Shown here piece by piece: positions 1 to 9,219 of a DNA stretch of 64,000 nucleotides. Origin of the DNA: Hominisplanchenecus murintestinalis. GTDB taxonomy: Bacteria > Bacillota > Clostridia > Lachnospirales > Lachnospiraceae. Positions within the stretch are counted from its first letter, which is position 1. Each line of letters begins with the position of its first letter. The translations under genes were made by a program, and so were the position numbers. Where the stretch lies: positions 20,130 to 84,129 of the forward strand of contig SRZB01000012.1 of NCBI GenBank assembly GCA_004793585.1, read 5' to 3'. The notes below the pieces were generated by a model. It saw nothing but the letters and a program-made list of their open reading frames with translations, searched no databases and was not told where the DNA came from.

Positions 1-1098
1 TGTAACCCCCAGCGATTTCAGCTCTGCTTTATCCAGTTCCACAAAATTCGTAATATCTACCATCATACTGGAGAGTACTTTCACATTCCTCTCCTCTGTC
101 TGGATAAACACATACGGAACTGCCGCATTCTGAATCATATCTGCCAGCTCACGCGTCACTTCCGTTCCTGCCTCCGCCAGAATCTCGCCTGTAGTGGTAT
201 CTACCACATCCTCTGCCAGGACTTGTCCTGCAATGCGGTTGCGCAGCATCAGTTTTTTATTGAATTTATAACGTCCAACCTTTGCCAAATCATATCTTCT
301 GGGGTCAAAGAACATGCTCATAATCAGGCTTTCTGCACTCTCTACTGCAAGAGGTTCTCCGGGACGTATCTTCTTATACAGCTCCAGCAGACCTTCCTGG
401 TAACTCTCGGAAGTATCTTTGGTGAGGCTGGCCAGAATCTTAGGCTCTTCACCGAACAGCTCAACGATTTCAGCGTTTGTCCCAAATCCCAGCGCACGGA
501 TCAGCACGGTAATCGGAACCTTCCTGGTTCTGTCTACACGTACATAAAAAATGTCATTTGAATCTGTCTCATATTCCAGCCATGCGCCGCGGTTTGGAAT
601 AACAGTGGAGGAAAACAGTTTTTTACCTAATTTATCATGTGCGATAGCATAATATATACCCGGCGAACGTACAAGCTGGCTGACGATAACACGCTCTGCG
701 CCATTAATCACGAAAGTTCCTGTTTCCGTCATCAACGGCAAATCGCCCATAAAGATTTCATGCTCATTAATCTCGTCATTTTCTTTGTTATGCAGCCTTA
801 CCCGTACTTTTAACGGCGCGGCATATGTCGCATCACGTTCCTTGCATTCTTCGATTGAATATTTTACATCTTTTTCACATAATGTGAAATCTACGAATTC
901 CAGACTCAGCTTACCGCTGTAATCTGCAATCGGAGAGATATCGTCAAAAACCTCTTTCATCCCCTCGTTCAGAAACCAGTAATAAGAATCCTTCTGAACT
1001 TCAATAAGGTTGGGCATCTCGAGAACTTCCTTTTGTCTCGAGTAGCTCATACGGAAGCTTTTGCCGCTTTTGACTGGACGGATCCTGTTTTTCTCCAT
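1..1098 (-). CDS. rpoB: RNA polymerase beta subunit, N-terminal part (gene runs off the window)
   Basis: This is the first 366 codons of the beta subunit of RNA polymerase, the catalytic core subunit for transcription. The early residues ([20 protein letters not shown]) are typical of beta-subunit N-termini, and the protrusion and lobe regions follow in order. The frame is open to the window edge, so the gene is cut by the window and not broken. I chose the ATG at 1098 because an AGGGGTG ribosome site lies 8 bases upstream; an in-frame ATG at 1104 would overlap that site. The gene directly upstream on this strand is an ABC permease, not rplJ-rplL, so here rpoB is separated from the ribosomal protein operon that usually precedes it and seems to rely on the promoter at 1206-1234. 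Confidence 0.97.
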   Translation of the reverse strand, partial: MEKNRIRPVKSGKSFRMSYSRQKEVLEMPNLIEVQKDSYYWFLNEGMKEVFDDISPIADYSGKLSLEFVDFTLCEKDVKYSIEECKERDATYAAPLKVRVRLHNKENDEINEHEIFMGDLPLMTETGTFVINGAERVIVSQLVRSPGIYYAIAHDKLGKKLFSSTVIPNRGAWLEYETDSNDIFYVRVDRTRKVPITVLIRALGFGTNAEIVELFGEEPKILASLTKDTSESYQEGLLELYKKIRPGEPLAVESAESLIMSMFFDPRRYDLAKVGRYKFNKKLMLRNRIAGQVLAEDVVDTTTGEILAEAGTEVTRELADMIQNAAVPYVFIQTEERNVKVLSSMMVDITNFVELDKAELKSLGVT

Positions 1099-1205
1099 TG
1101 ACATTTCACCCCTGTTCTTTCTATCTCAATATGCTTGTTTCGCTTAGCTACTTTTGGGCAGACTACCTCCATTTGGGCATAGTCTTACACAATAGTGCAT
1201 TGTCC

Positions 1206-1234
1206 ATAGTAGCAAAAAAAGAAGTCAATGTCAA
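1206..1234 (-). promoter_or_regulatory. rpoB promoter
   Basis: On the minus strand, TTGACA (1229-1234) and TACTAT (1206-1211) are separated by 17 bases, a near-consensus housekeeping promoter. The predicted leader is about 100 bases. The -35 box lies inside the right arm of the preceding terminator hairpin. Confidence 0.75.
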
Positions 1235-1260
1235 GAATTTTTTTCCAAACATTGACTTCT
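1214..1260 (-). terminator. Terminator of the ABC transporter operon, overlapping the rpoB promoter
   Basis: Arms AGAAGTCAATGT (1220-1231) and its complement (1249-1260) form a perfect 12-bp stem, followed on the minus strand by seven T. It ends the operon that stops at 1311. Confidence 0.8.
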
Positions 1261-1310
1261 CACGCTGCCTGACGGCCAGAAACCTGGACTTCGAAATGTC
1301 CGATTATGCC

Positions 1311-2027
1311 TCACATCGTTACCTGCTGTTTCCTGAGAACCAGCCAGCTTCCGGCGCAGCACCCCAGGCATACTGCCGTTCCCCCGATTATCCAGCCGTC
1401 AACAGGAAGTACATTCAAAATCTGCAGAACGCCTTTCCCAATCATTCCAAACAGCGACTGCGGTGCATCTTCCGCCGCCGCTATAATTCTTGGGCCCCCT
1501 AAGCACAGCAGCATCCAGACAGCCCATTCTGCCCAAAACGCCTTCTGCCCGAAACGCATCACCAGTGCGCCGCCAAGCCCGCCAAGCGCAGGACCGGCCA
1601 AAGCCAGCGGAACTGCCAGCCGGACAAGTCCTCCCATGATATCTGCCTCCTCTTTGATTCCGGGAAACACTGTGGCATAAATTTCTTTCTCCACCGTGCA
1701 GAGCAGCATCAGCAGGAGAACTATAAGAACGTTCATCACTATATTTACTATATAGTGCGATATGAAAAACCGCAGCCTGGTGCATCCCATAGACACTTCC
1801 ATGTCAAAACTCAGCCTAAGCTGCACGATAGATGTGAATATTCCCATCATAACAACTGCCGTACACCCCATAATTGTCCCAAACTCAAAATATGTACCCT
1901 CTCGCTCATGTTCCAGTATAATACTAAAAACAATACATCCAATAAGCCAGACCCCTGCCGTTATAACGCCATACCAAATCCAGTCCTTCCACTGTACCTG
2001 AAACTGCTTTTTTATAACTTCTAACAT
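1311..2027 (-). CDS. ABC transporter permease-like membrane protein
   Basis: A 238-residue integral membrane protein with about six hydrophobic segments and no soluble domain, of the ABC-2-like permease type found in YtrA-regulated operons. The substrate is unknown. The start is the ATG at 2027, which has AAGGGGG 8 bases upstream; a longer frame to 2048 would overlap that site. It is the last gene of a four-gene operon (GntR regulator, ATPase, permease, permease) and starts 13 bases after the preceding permease ends. It resembles the permease before it in size and hydrophobic layout, so the two probably form a heterodimeric channel with the shared ATPase. Operons of this type often handle cell-envelope stress or antibiotic export; that role is inference here. 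Confidence 0.75.
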   Translation of the reverse strand: MLEVIKKQFQVQWKDWIWYGVITAGVWLIGCIVFSIILEHEREGTYFEFGTIMGCTAVVMMGIFTSIVQLRLSFDMEVSMGCTRLRFFISHYIVNIVMNVLIVLLLMLLCTVEKEIYATVFPGIKEEADIMGGLVRLAVPLALAGPALGGLGGALVMRFGQKAFWAEWAVWMLLCLGGPRIIAAAEDAPQSLFGMIGKGVLQILNVLPVDGWIIGGTAVCLGCCAGSWLVLRKQQVTM

Positions 2028-2040
2028 ATGATTATCCCCC

Positions 2041-2715
2041 TTATACACGCACTTCCATTTTTCTGACCAGCATCATAGCGGCAGCCCCCGCCAGGACATA
2101 TACCCCTATGCCAAGAATAAATGCCCATAGAGGCTGAAAATTCATCAGGAAATCCAGAAGAAAATCTCCCGGCTTTTGTGCCGTTATCGCCGCCATACCT
2201 CCAAATATGCCGCCAAATACCGCACAGAATATAATGAAAATAATCACTCCTTTTTTCCCGAGCCTGCCGACTACCGCGCCCATCAGCACGCTGGCTCCGC
2301 TAAACATCAACAGGATTCCCGAAATCAATAGCAAAAGTTCTGTTACATTCCCCACTTCTGACGAGGGCATCATCCAAAACAGGGCAATTACCGCAGTGAT
2401 TGCCATTACACCCCCCGCATTATATCCAAGAATCCCCCATACGCTTTCCCGCCTGGTCGCATTCAGGGAAACCAAAACCGGCAGATACGTCTGAAAACTC
2501 GAAATCGTACCTATCGAAAAGATGAAAAACGCTGAAAGCACCAGATAGGCCGGGTAAAACACACAGATTGTCTTCCATATCCCATTTATCCCGTCCCCAG
2601 GATAGATTACCCTGCCTCCGGCAAAAAATAACATCAGCGCCAGCGCAATTCCCATGACGGCGCCCATATACTCCAGCCACATCCTCCCCCAGTATTTCAC
2701 ATTTCCCATCCCCAT
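2041..2715 (-). CDS. ABC transporter permease-like membrane protein
   Basis: A 224-residue membrane protein with about six hydrophobic segments (for example IALALMLFFAG near the start and a C-terminal GVYVLAGAAAMMLV segment). Start chosen at the ATG at 2715, which has GGAGGAGG 6 bases upstream; the longer open frame runs back into the ATPase gene and lacks a ribosome site. The ATPase stop is at 2717, so the genes are almost contiguous and probably translationally coupled. The short highly charged C-terminus (VRKMEVRV) would be cytoplasmic. Substrate unknown. Function as a permease is inferred from membrane topology and the neighbouring ATPase, not from a sequence signature. Confidence 0.75.
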   Translation of the reverse strand: MGMGNVKYWGRMWLEYMGAVMGIALALMLFFAGGRVIYPGDGINGIWKTICVFYPAYLVLSAFFIFSIGTISSFQTYLPVLVSLNATRRESVWGILGYNAGGVMAITAVIALFWMMPSSEVGNVTELLLLISGILLMFSGASVLMGAVVGRLGKKGVIIFIIFCAVFGGIFGGMAAITAQKPGDFLLDFLMNFQPLWAFILGIGVYVLAGAAAMMLVRKMEVRV

Positions 2716-2716
2716 A

Positions 2717-3589
2717 CTATGCCTCCTCCCCGCAAAGCGCCAAAAAGACCTTCTGCAAAGACAGCCTCTGAACACTTACATCATACCCGTCGCGAATCTT
2801 TTCTCCCGGCTCCAGAAGAACCGTCACGCCACGGCTGCGCCCGATCCTCTCTTCATGATACAGGCGAAGACCGGAAACGGCTGCTTCCACCTCTTCCGCC
2901 CGTCCGGATACATGGAAGCTTCTCTCTAGCAGTTCCTGGGTATTCTCTTTTAGCAGAATACTCCCTTTATCCAAAACAACCACTTCCTCAAACACATCTG
3001 CCGCCTCTTCAATAATGTGGGTAGAAACGATGAACGTCCTTCCCGTCTGTTCATATTCCTCCAAAAGAATTTTATAGAATTTCTCCCTAGCCACCACATC
3101 CAGCCCGGACGTCGGCTCATCTAAAAAAGTAAAATCCGCCTTGCTTGCCAGCGCGGTCAGCACTGTCACCATAGACATCATCCCCTTCGAAAGCTTTCCG
3201 ATACGCTTTTTTACATCCAAATCAAACTCCCGGATTAATCTGTCCGCCATCTCTTTATCCCAGTTTGGCAGGAACGTCGCCGCAATCCGCAGATATTCTT
3301 TCACCTTCATGGTATTCACATTATTTCCCGAAACCTGCGCCAATTCCCGTGAAAAACACAGATGTTTCAGCGCTGCCGGATTTTCCCACACTGGCTCTCC
3401 GTCAAGCGTCACGCTCCCCTTCGTCGCGGGATTCTGTGCTGTCAAAATAGAAAGCAGCGTGGTCTTTCCGGCGCCGTTACGCCCAATCATTCCATAAATC
3501 TTTCCTGATTCCAGCTCCAAATCTACGCTGTGGAGCACATCCTTACCCCCATATGTTTTCGTAATTCCTTTTCCAACTAATTTACTCAT
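2717..3589 (-). CDS. ABC transporter ATP-binding protein
   Basis: A 290-residue ATPase subunit of an ABC transporter. The Walker A motif GRNGAGKTT lies near residue 38, the signature is LSKGM (a variant of LSGGQ common in the YtrB-like group), and the Walker B is FTFLDEPTSGLD, followed by the switch histidine in STHIIEEA. A C-terminal extension of about 80 residues follows the nucleotide-binding domain. The start at 3589 (MSKLVGKG) is supported by GGAGGAAGATAGG just upstream; the stop of the regulator at 3591 overlaps this region, so translation is probably coupled. It powers the two permeases encoded downstream. Confidence 0.92.
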   Translation of the reverse strand: MSKLVGKGITKTYGGKDVLHSVDLELESGKIYGMIGRNGAGKTTLLSILTAQNPATKGSVTLDGEPVWENPAALKHLCFSRELAQVSGNNVNTMKVKEYLRIAATFLPNWDKEMADRLIREFDLDVKKRIGKLSKGMMSMVTVLTALASKADFTFLDEPTSGLDVVAREKFYKILLEEYEQTGRTFIVSTHIIEEAADVFEEVVVLDKGSILLKENTQELLERSFHVSGRAEEVEAAVSGLRLYHEERIGRSRGVTVLLEPGEKIRDGYDVSVQRLSLQKVFLALCGEEA

Positions 3590-3590
3590 C

Positions 3591-3965
3591 CTATCTTCCT
3601 CCCTCCTCTGAGCTTTCAATCATCTCTATCAGTTCTCTCTTTGTAATGCCAAGGCTTCCTGCCTCCGCCAACAGGCTTTTTATATAATCATCATAAAAGT
3701 TCTTTTTTCTTTTCGCCGTTATCTTTTCCCTTGCTCCCTGCGCCACAAACATCCCAATCCCCCTTTTCTTCTGCAAAATCCCTTCCGCCGCCAATAAATT
3801 TATCCCTTTTGCCGCCGTTGCCGGATTAATCGAATACAGCTTCGCCAGCTCATTGGTGCTCGGAACACGTTCTTCTTCCAGTAGGATATCCCGCAGGATA
3901 TCATTCTCGATCATCTCTTTAATCTGAATATAAATGGATTTCTCCTGTGTCAATATTTCATTCAA
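3591..3965 (-). CDS. GntR-family transcriptional regulator, YtrA type
   Basis: A 124-residue regulator with an N-terminal winged helix-turn-helix (roughly residues 10-75, including VPSTNELAKLYSINPATAAK) and a short helical C-terminus in place of a ligand-binding domain, which is the YtrA subgroup. These usually repress their own operon and respond to cell-wall antibiotics. The start is a TTG at 3965, 9 bases after AGGAGG; no in-frame ATG is available. It is the first gene of the ABC operon and is preceded by a strong promoter with an inverted repeat over the -10 box, fitting autorepression. Confidence 0.9.
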   Translation of the reverse strand: MNEILTQEKSIYIQIKEMIENDILRDILLEEERVPSTNELAKLYSINPATAAKGINLLAAEGILQKKRGIGMFVAQGAREKITAKRKKNFYDDYIKSLLAEAGSLGITKRELIEMIESSEEGGR

Positions 3966-3990
3966 AGGCTTCCACCTCCTCTGTTTGGTA

Positions 3991-4039
3991 GTTCATTACT
4001 TATGTAATTAACCATATCACTATGTGAGCCATATGTCAA
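3991..4039 (-). promoter_or_regulatory. Promoter and operator of the gntR-ABC operon
   Basis: Minus-strand TTGACA (4034-4039), 17-base spacer, TATGGT (4011-4016). An inverted repeat with arms GTTAATTAC (4004-4012) and GTAATGAAC (3991-3999), 8 of 9 matching around ATAA, covers the end of the -10 and the start site. This is the expected place for a YtrA-type autorepressor. Confidence 0.65.
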
Positions 4040-4057
4040 CAACTATTTTTTTGCCCT

Positions 4058-4103
4058 CATAACAATGTGCAAGCCGGCAGAAACCGGCTTGCACATTGTT
4101 ATG
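4058..4103. repeat. Perfect 20-bp inverted repeat between feoB and the gntR promoter
   Basis: Arms at 4058-4077 and 4084-4103 are perfectly complementary around a 6-base loop. It lies after the feoB stop and may end feoB transcription, but on the minus strand it is followed by A-rich, not T-rich, sequence, so it is not a canonical intrinsic terminator in that direction. On the plus strand it is followed by a loosely T-rich stretch. Confidence 0.7.
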
Positions 4104-4153
4104 GCTATTTAATAATATTTTTTCAATTTTACGCTATAAGTCCTCTCGCATAT

Positions 4154-6502
4154 TTACTGCATTCCCAGCAGCAGCCCAATACACCTCACCGCCAATGCCG
4201 CTATCCATGCGATAAAGCACTGTCCCACAACCACTGCTGCTGCCCACCTGCCGCCAAGTTCCCTGCGGATAGCCGCCACTGCTGCCACACAAGGCGTATA
4301 CAACAGGCAGAATGCCAACAGGCTGCCCGCTGCCAGAGGGGTAAGCGCCCCTGCCATCTGCGCCGTTGTCCCATACAATACAGACAATGTAGAAACTACG
4401 CTTTCTTTCGCCATAAACCCGGTAATCAGCGCTGTAGAAATCCTCCAGTCCCCAAATCCCAAAGGTGCAAACACAGGCGCAAGCAGCCCCGCGCCCACCG
4501 CCAGGATGCTGTCGCGGGAATCCGTCACCACATTCAGATGCATATCAAAAGTCTGCAAAAACCAGATGATAATCGTCGCTATGAAAATCACCGTAAATGC
4601 CCGCTGGAGGAAATCTTTTGCCTTTTCCCACAGAAGCTGTCCTACATTCTTCGCCCCAGGCATACGATAATTCGGCAGCTCCATGACAAAAGGAACTGCC
4701 TCACCCTTAAACAGCGTCCCACGCAGCAGAAGCGCGGTAAGAATTCCCGCCAGGATACCTCCAAAATACAGCCCCACCATGACCAGAGCGCCGTGTCCCG
4801 GAAAAAACACCGCTGTAAACAGCCCGTAAATCGGCAGCTTCGCCGAGCAGCTCATAAATGGAGTAAGCAATATCGTCATTTTACGATCTCTTTCTGAAGG
4901 AAGCGTGCGGCTCGCCATTACTCCAGGCACAGTACATCCGAACCCCACCAGCATTGGCACGATGCTTCTTCCCGAAAGCCCAATTTTCCGCAGCAATTTG
5001 TCCATCATAAAAGCTACCCGTGCCATGTAACCGCTGTCTTCCAGCATAGACAAAAAGAAAAACAGCGTTACGATAACCGGAAGAAAACTCAGTACGCTTC
5101 CCACGCCATTAAAAACCCCATCAATCACCAGGGACTGCAGTGTTTCATTCACATTCCAGGACGTAAGCGCCGCAACCACGGCGTCTGTAAGCGCTGAAAT
5201 ACCCATTTCCAAAAGGGCGGAAAGCCCCGCTCCAATCACATTGAACGTAAGCCAGAATACTGCCGCCATAATTGCCACAAAACACGGAAGAGCCGTATAT
5301 TTCCCGGTAAGCACCTTATCTATCCTTGTACTGCGCACATGTTCCCTGCTTTCTTTGGGTTTCACCACCGTTTCACGGCATATTTTCTTTATAAAAGTAA
5401 AACGCATATCTGCAATGGCCGCCGCCCTATCTAGCCCTCGCTCATTTTCCATCTGCTTAATAATATGCTCCAGTGTCTCCTTTTCATTTTCATCCAGCCC
5501 CAATGCCTCCAGAATCTGCTTATCCCCCTCTGCCAGCTTTGCCGCTGCGAAACGAATAGGAATCCCTGCATCCCCGGCATGATCCTCCACAAGATGCATG
5601 ATACCGTGAAGACACCTGTGCACCGCCCCGCCATTATCGTCCGCGTTACAAAAGTCCAGTCTTCCGGGGTGTTCCTGGTATTTTGCCACATGGATGGCGT
5701 GATGGATGAGCTCATCGATTCCCTCATTTTTTGCCGCCGCAATCGGAATCACCGGAATCCCCAGCCGCTCCTCCATCTCATTCACCAGAACTGCGCCGCC
5801 GTTCTGCCTGACCTCGTCCATCATATTTAACGCCAGCACCATAGGCACATCCAGTTCCATAAGCTGCATGGTCAAATACAGATTCCTCTCAATGTTCGTC
5901 GCATCCACAATATTTATGATGCCCTTCGGCTTTTCATCCAGTACAAAGTTCCTTGTCACCATTTCCTCATTGGAATAAGGAGACATAGAATAAATCCCCG
6001 GAAGGTCCGTTACCAGCGTATTCTTATATCCTTTAATCTTCCCGTCCTTCCTGTCCACCGTCACTCCGGGGAAATTCCCCACATGGCAGCTGGAACCGGT
6101 AAGCTGATTAAACAGCGTCGTCTTTCCGCAATTCTGGTTTCCCGCCAGGGCAAAGGTGAGTATTTCCCCATCCGGAAGGGGATTCTCATCCGCCTTGTCG
6201 TGGTATTTTCCTCCTTCACCAAGTCCCGGGTGCGGAATGGCCTTCCGTTCCGGTACGGTACCTTCTTCCGCCTTCTCCCTCACATTTCCAATCTCTATCT
6301 TCTCTGCATCGGCAAGGCGCAAAGTCAGTTCATAGCTATGTACCCGCAGTTCCACCGGATCACCCATCGGCGCATATTTTACCATCGTTATATCCGCTTT
6401 CGGAATCAACCCCATATCTAAAAAATGCTGGCGCAGCGCTCCTTCTCCCCCGGTAGTGAGAATCGTAGCAGTCTTGCCAATCGGTAAATCTTTTAAAGTC
6501 AT
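4154..6502 (-). CDS. feoB: Ferrous iron transport protein, FeoA-FeoB fusion
   Basis: A 782-residue inner-membrane Fe(II) transporter. Residues 1-73 are a FeoA (SH3-like) domain, then a linker, then the G domain with G1 GNQNCGKT (residues 121-128), G2 PGVTVDR, G3 DLPGIYS and G4 NMMD. A helical GDI-like insert and a Nucleoside-gate/FeoB membrane region with about eight hydrophobic segments follow, including VGFGCTVPGVMASRT. In E. coli FeoA and FeoB are separate; the fusion is common in Clostridia. The start is the ATG at 6502 with AGAGGG upstream; a GTG at 6523 is possible. No feoC or Fur-like gene adjoins it. A short imperfect repeat (AAATTAC/GTAATTT, about 6548-6575) lies upstream, but I cannot assign it to a known iron regulator. 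Confidence 0.96.
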   Translation of the reverse strand: MTLKDLPIGKTATILTTGGEGALRQHFLDMGLIPKADITMVKYAPMGDPVELRVHSYELTLRLADAEKIEIGNVREKAEEGTVPERKAIPHPGLGEGGKYHDKADENPLPDGEILTFALAGNQNCGKTTLFNQLTGSSCHVGNFPGVTVDRKDGKIKGYKNTLVTDLPGIYSMSPYSNEEMVTRNFVLDEKPKGIINIVDATNIERNLYLTMQLMELDVPMVLALNMMDEVRQNGGAVLVNEMEERLGIPVIPIAAAKNEGIDELIHHAIHVAKYQEHPGRLDFCNADDNGGAVHRCLHGIMHLVEDHAGDAGIPIRFAAAKLAEGDKQILEALGLDENEKETLEHIIKQMENERGLDRAAAIADMRFTFIKKICRETVVKPKESREHVRSTRIDKVLTGKYTALPCFVAIMAAVFWLTFNVIGAGLSALLEMGISALTDAVVAALTSWNVNETLQSLVIDGVFNGVGSVLSFLPVIVTLFFFLSMLEDSGYMARVAFMMDKLLRKIGLSGRSIVPMLVGFGCTVPGVMASRTLPSERDRKMTILLTPFMSCSAKLPIYGLFTAVFFPGHGALVMVGLYFGGILAGILTALLLRGTLFKGEAVPFVMELPNYRMPGAKNVGQLLWEKAKDFLQRAFTVIFIATIIIWFLQTFDMHLNVVTDSRDSILAVGAGLLAPVFAPLGFGDWRISTALITGFMAKESVVSTLSVLYGTTAQMAGALTPLAAGSLLAFCLLYTPCVAAVAAIRRELGGRWAAAVVVGQCFIAWIAALAVRCIGLLLGMQ

Positions 6503-6586
6503 TTTTCCCTCTTTCTGACGCACTCACTGCATCATTCTGGTAGATTTAAAAATTACCATTTTTTACAATAGTAATTTCAACCGTTC

Positions 6587-9208
6587 TTATTTAGCCAAAA
6601 GCGACAAAACCTTTGGCCTCGCGCCTTTCTCATATGTAAATCCAAGTGCAAACCGGATAATCTCTGGTAAATAATATTTCTTCTCCAAGATTGCCATATA
6701 TCCCTGGCTCTCCAAACGCGCGATTTCCTCACCCGTCAGACTGATTTTGTCAAGAGTAAGCGGCAATCTTTTATTCTCCTCATCCATATCTTCAAATTTT
6801 TTAAGTATTTTGTAAATCGTTTTCATTTCCTCTTTTATCTCTTTAAACTTACCTTTTGAACATTCTGGAATGGCCTTTCTTATCCCAGAAGGTGTCAAGT
6901 ATCTGTCACGGTAATTTAACTTCCCTTCCAGTGAAGCATCTGCTGCAAATTTTAAAAACCTTACAATATCCCTGGCCTGTAACTGTCCTGTAAAGTCAGA
7001 AAGAACTCCTATAATCCACCGTGACGACACCGCTTCTCTGGAATCACGGTTTCCAAGCTTCTTTCCCCATAAAAGTTCCAGACGCTCTTCCAGGGCTTCC
7101 CTAGTTGATTTTAAAATATCAATGTTTTTTCCAAACGCCGCATTCGCCTGAGAAGCAATCCACAATGCCAGACGAAGCGCCTCTGTTGGCGTCCATTTTA
7201 GTTCATAACGGGAATACTGGTTTTTAAACTGCTCAAAATTCATCCCGATTGTCTCTTCTACCATATCTTTTCTGGCAAAAATGATAATTCCTATATTGCC
7301 GAATTTAAGATTCCTCAATATGTTAATCACATTCCGGCATAAAGAACGCACCGCATCCTTCCAGCTTTCCTGAGCTTTATCCTGTATATCCGTATATAAG
7401 TCTTCCAGGCCATCCACAAGAAAAACTATCTTTTTCTTCTTCTCCTCCAAATACCCATCCAGTTCTTCCAGATTCGTGAAATTCCCTTTTATCATCTGCG
7501 CCATTAATCTTTGCCAAATCTTCCCCCACTCTGCCGGCTGCACGCCTTTCTGCAAAAGTTCTACAAGCATATCATAATTTTCATGAACTGTATGAAAACC
7601 CATGTCTGTATCCTTCAATACATCACTTGTATACTGAATACAGCCCTGTACGATTTTATTAATATATCTTACACTTACAGTAGAAAGCAAGGGGACAATC
7701 AAAGTTTCCTGCGAAGATTTCTCCGCATGTTTATCAACAAGGCACACAAAATCTTCCCACGTTTTCTTCTCCGCCAACTGTTTGTAAATATACGTCTTGC
7801 CAGAGCCTTTTGCCCCCAGTACCACAATTTGCGGTATTGTATCTTTATAATCTTTTACAATTTCACGGATCGAGGTTGTAGACAGCATATTCGAGGATGA
7901 ATTTCCCTCCGCCGTTATTTCACTTTCCGCCACAGCGCTTAACCTGTCCAGGGTTCCCTTTATCTCCTGTATTGAAAGTTCTGATGAATCTTCCGGCTCC
8001 TCTTGCTCAAATAAATTTTCCGCAATCCCCCGCATAACATCTGATAGTTTTCTTCCTCTCAACACTGAACATATCTCTTCAAAATTCCCAAGTGAAATCA
8101 ATGAAGAATCAAATCCTACACGCAACAGATAATTTTCACGTAGCGACATAACGTCTGCATCCAGTTCCTTCTCTATGGATTCAGCCAGCCTGTCCTCAAG
8201 GCGCTGAATTGTCTGCTCCTCCATTTCCGGCGGAATCATTGTCAGCAATACCCTCGCTTTCTGTAGCCCTAACGCCTCCCGCTCATGTATTTCTTCTAAA
8301 ACCTGCTGTGTTCCTTTTATCGACTGCAGGGAAGTGGAAGATATGAAATACTTCTGAACCCGTGAATCAAACAAAAACGGAGCAGAAAACTCTGTAATAC
8401 CTGCCCTTAAATCAACTAAAACTAAATCTGCTTTCAAAGCAGAACCCAGCATAGAAAGAAATTCTGTAATAACATACTTATTATCCTGTATGTCAATAAC
8501 TCTCTCCGTATTAGAGAAAATATTCATCATCTGTTCTTTTTTTCTGTAGACTGGAAGAAAATACTGTTCAATTTCCAATCGTTCCGTTTCTATTACAAGG
8601 TTCGACTTCCTCATAAGTTTTGCCACATTTTCTGCAAGTTCATCATTTATATCATGAAAATGCATCAGCGATAGAAGATCCAGGTAACTAATCGGAGCGT
8701 TCTCCTGTTCTTTATCCAGCATCCATGTCAAACCAGGCGCCTCTACATCCGCATCAATAATCAACAAACGTTTTTTATCTTCATACATTCCCGATATTTC
8801 TTTCGCAAGAGAAATCAATGATAGCGTACGCCCCACCCCTCCTTTATAAGAGTGGAATGCTATGATTGGAATTGGCAGCTGGGCGCTTTTTGTTTCATTT
8901 TCGTTCCTGACATAAATATCTCGAAATAATGGCGTCCGGACAGGAATCATCCTGTCCTCTTCCTCTCCTTCTTCATAGATAACATCCATTCTACTTTTAT
9001 CAAATTCCCTCTGGACATACCCATCATGATAGCAGTTTGCAAAAATCTTTTTTAATGCGCTTTCATTCTCTGATTCTGTATTATTTTTAGCATCAACATT
9101 AATAACAATTTCATTGTTATATACATCTACCCTGTTCCAGCTCTTCGGCCACAATTCCCTGTTTCTTTTTAAATCCAGTTCTACATCATACCATGTAAAC
9201 AGATGCAT
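6587..9208 (-). CDS. Dual P-loop protein: KGGVGR-type MinD/ParA ATPase fused to a STAND-like NTPase
   Basis: An 873-residue soluble protein. After about 110 N-terminal residues comes a ParA/MinD-type module: deviant Walker A YKGGVGRT (residues 121-128), A' motif IIDADVEAPG (150-159) and a Walker B-like VLVDLRAG (263-270). The KGGVGR variant replaces the usual KGGxGKT lysine with arginine. A second P-loop module follows: GAKGSGKT (465-472), Walker B IVFLVDGLED (594-603), then IIIFARKDMV, which resembles the sensor strand of STAND/AAA-type ATPases. The remaining 250 residues are helical, with no recognised effector domain. SD GGAGGGG lies 5 bases before the ATG. It follows the HEPN-like gene by 11 bases, so the two form an operon. 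The architecture (small HEPN-like partner plus a regulated NTPase) is like many bacterial conflict systems, but function is inferred only. No nuclease motif was seen. Confidence 0.8.
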   Translation of the reverse strand: MHLFTWYDVELDLKRNRELWPKSWNRVDVYNNEIVINVDAKNNTESENESALKKIFANCYHDGYVQREFDKSRMDVIYEEGEEEDRMIPVRTPLFRDIYVRNENETKSAQLPIPIIAFHSYKGGVGRTLSLISLAKEISGMYEDKKRLLIIDADVEAPGLTWMLDKEQENAPISYLDLLSLMHFHDINDELAENVAKLMRKSNLVIETERLEIEQYFLPVYRKKEQMMNIFSNTERVIDIQDNKYVITEFLSMLGSALKADLVLVDLRAGITEFSAPFLFDSRVQKYFISSTSLQSIKGTQQVLEEIHEREALGLQKARVLLTMIPPEMEEQTIQRLEDRLAESIEKELDADVMSLRENYLLRVGFDSSLISLGNFEEICSVLRGRKLSDVMRGIAENLFEQEEPEDSSELSIQEIKGTLDRLSAVAESEITAEGNSSSNMLSTTSIREIVKDYKDTIPQIVVLGAKGSGKTYIYKQLAEKKTWEDFVCLVDKHAEKSSQETLIVPLLSTVSVRYINKIVQGCIQYTSDVLKDTDMGFHTVHENYDMLVELLQKGVQPAEWGKIWQRLMAQMIKGNFTNLEELDGYLEEKKKKIVFLVDGLEDLYTDIQDKAQESWKDAVRSLCRNVINILRNLKFGNIGIIIFARKDMVEETIGMNFEQFKNQYSRYELKWTPTEALRLALWIASQANAAFGKNIDILKSTREALEERLELLWGKKLGNRDSREAVSSRWIIGVLSDFTGQLQARDIVRFLKFAADASLEGKLNYRDRYLTPSGIRKAIPECSKGKFKEIKEEMKTIYKILKKFEDMDEENKRLPLTLDKISLTGEEIARLESQGYMAILEKKYYLPEIIRFALGFTYEKGARPKVLSLLAK

Positions 9209-9219
9209 CCCAACCCCTC

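Noticed and set aside
223..561. Plus-strand open frame at the left end
   Set aside because: It lies opposite rpoB, whose frame is continuous and conserved.
4067..4897. Long plus-strand open frame (276 codons) opposite feoB
   Set aside because: It is the antisense shadow of a clear feoB gene, with a Cys/His/Arg-rich composition typical of a non-coding frame and no ribosome site.
6548..6575. Possible Fur or iron box before feoB
   Set aside because: The repeat has only 7-bp arms (AAATTAC/GTAATTT) and does not resemble known Fur or DtxR sites; kept only as a remark.
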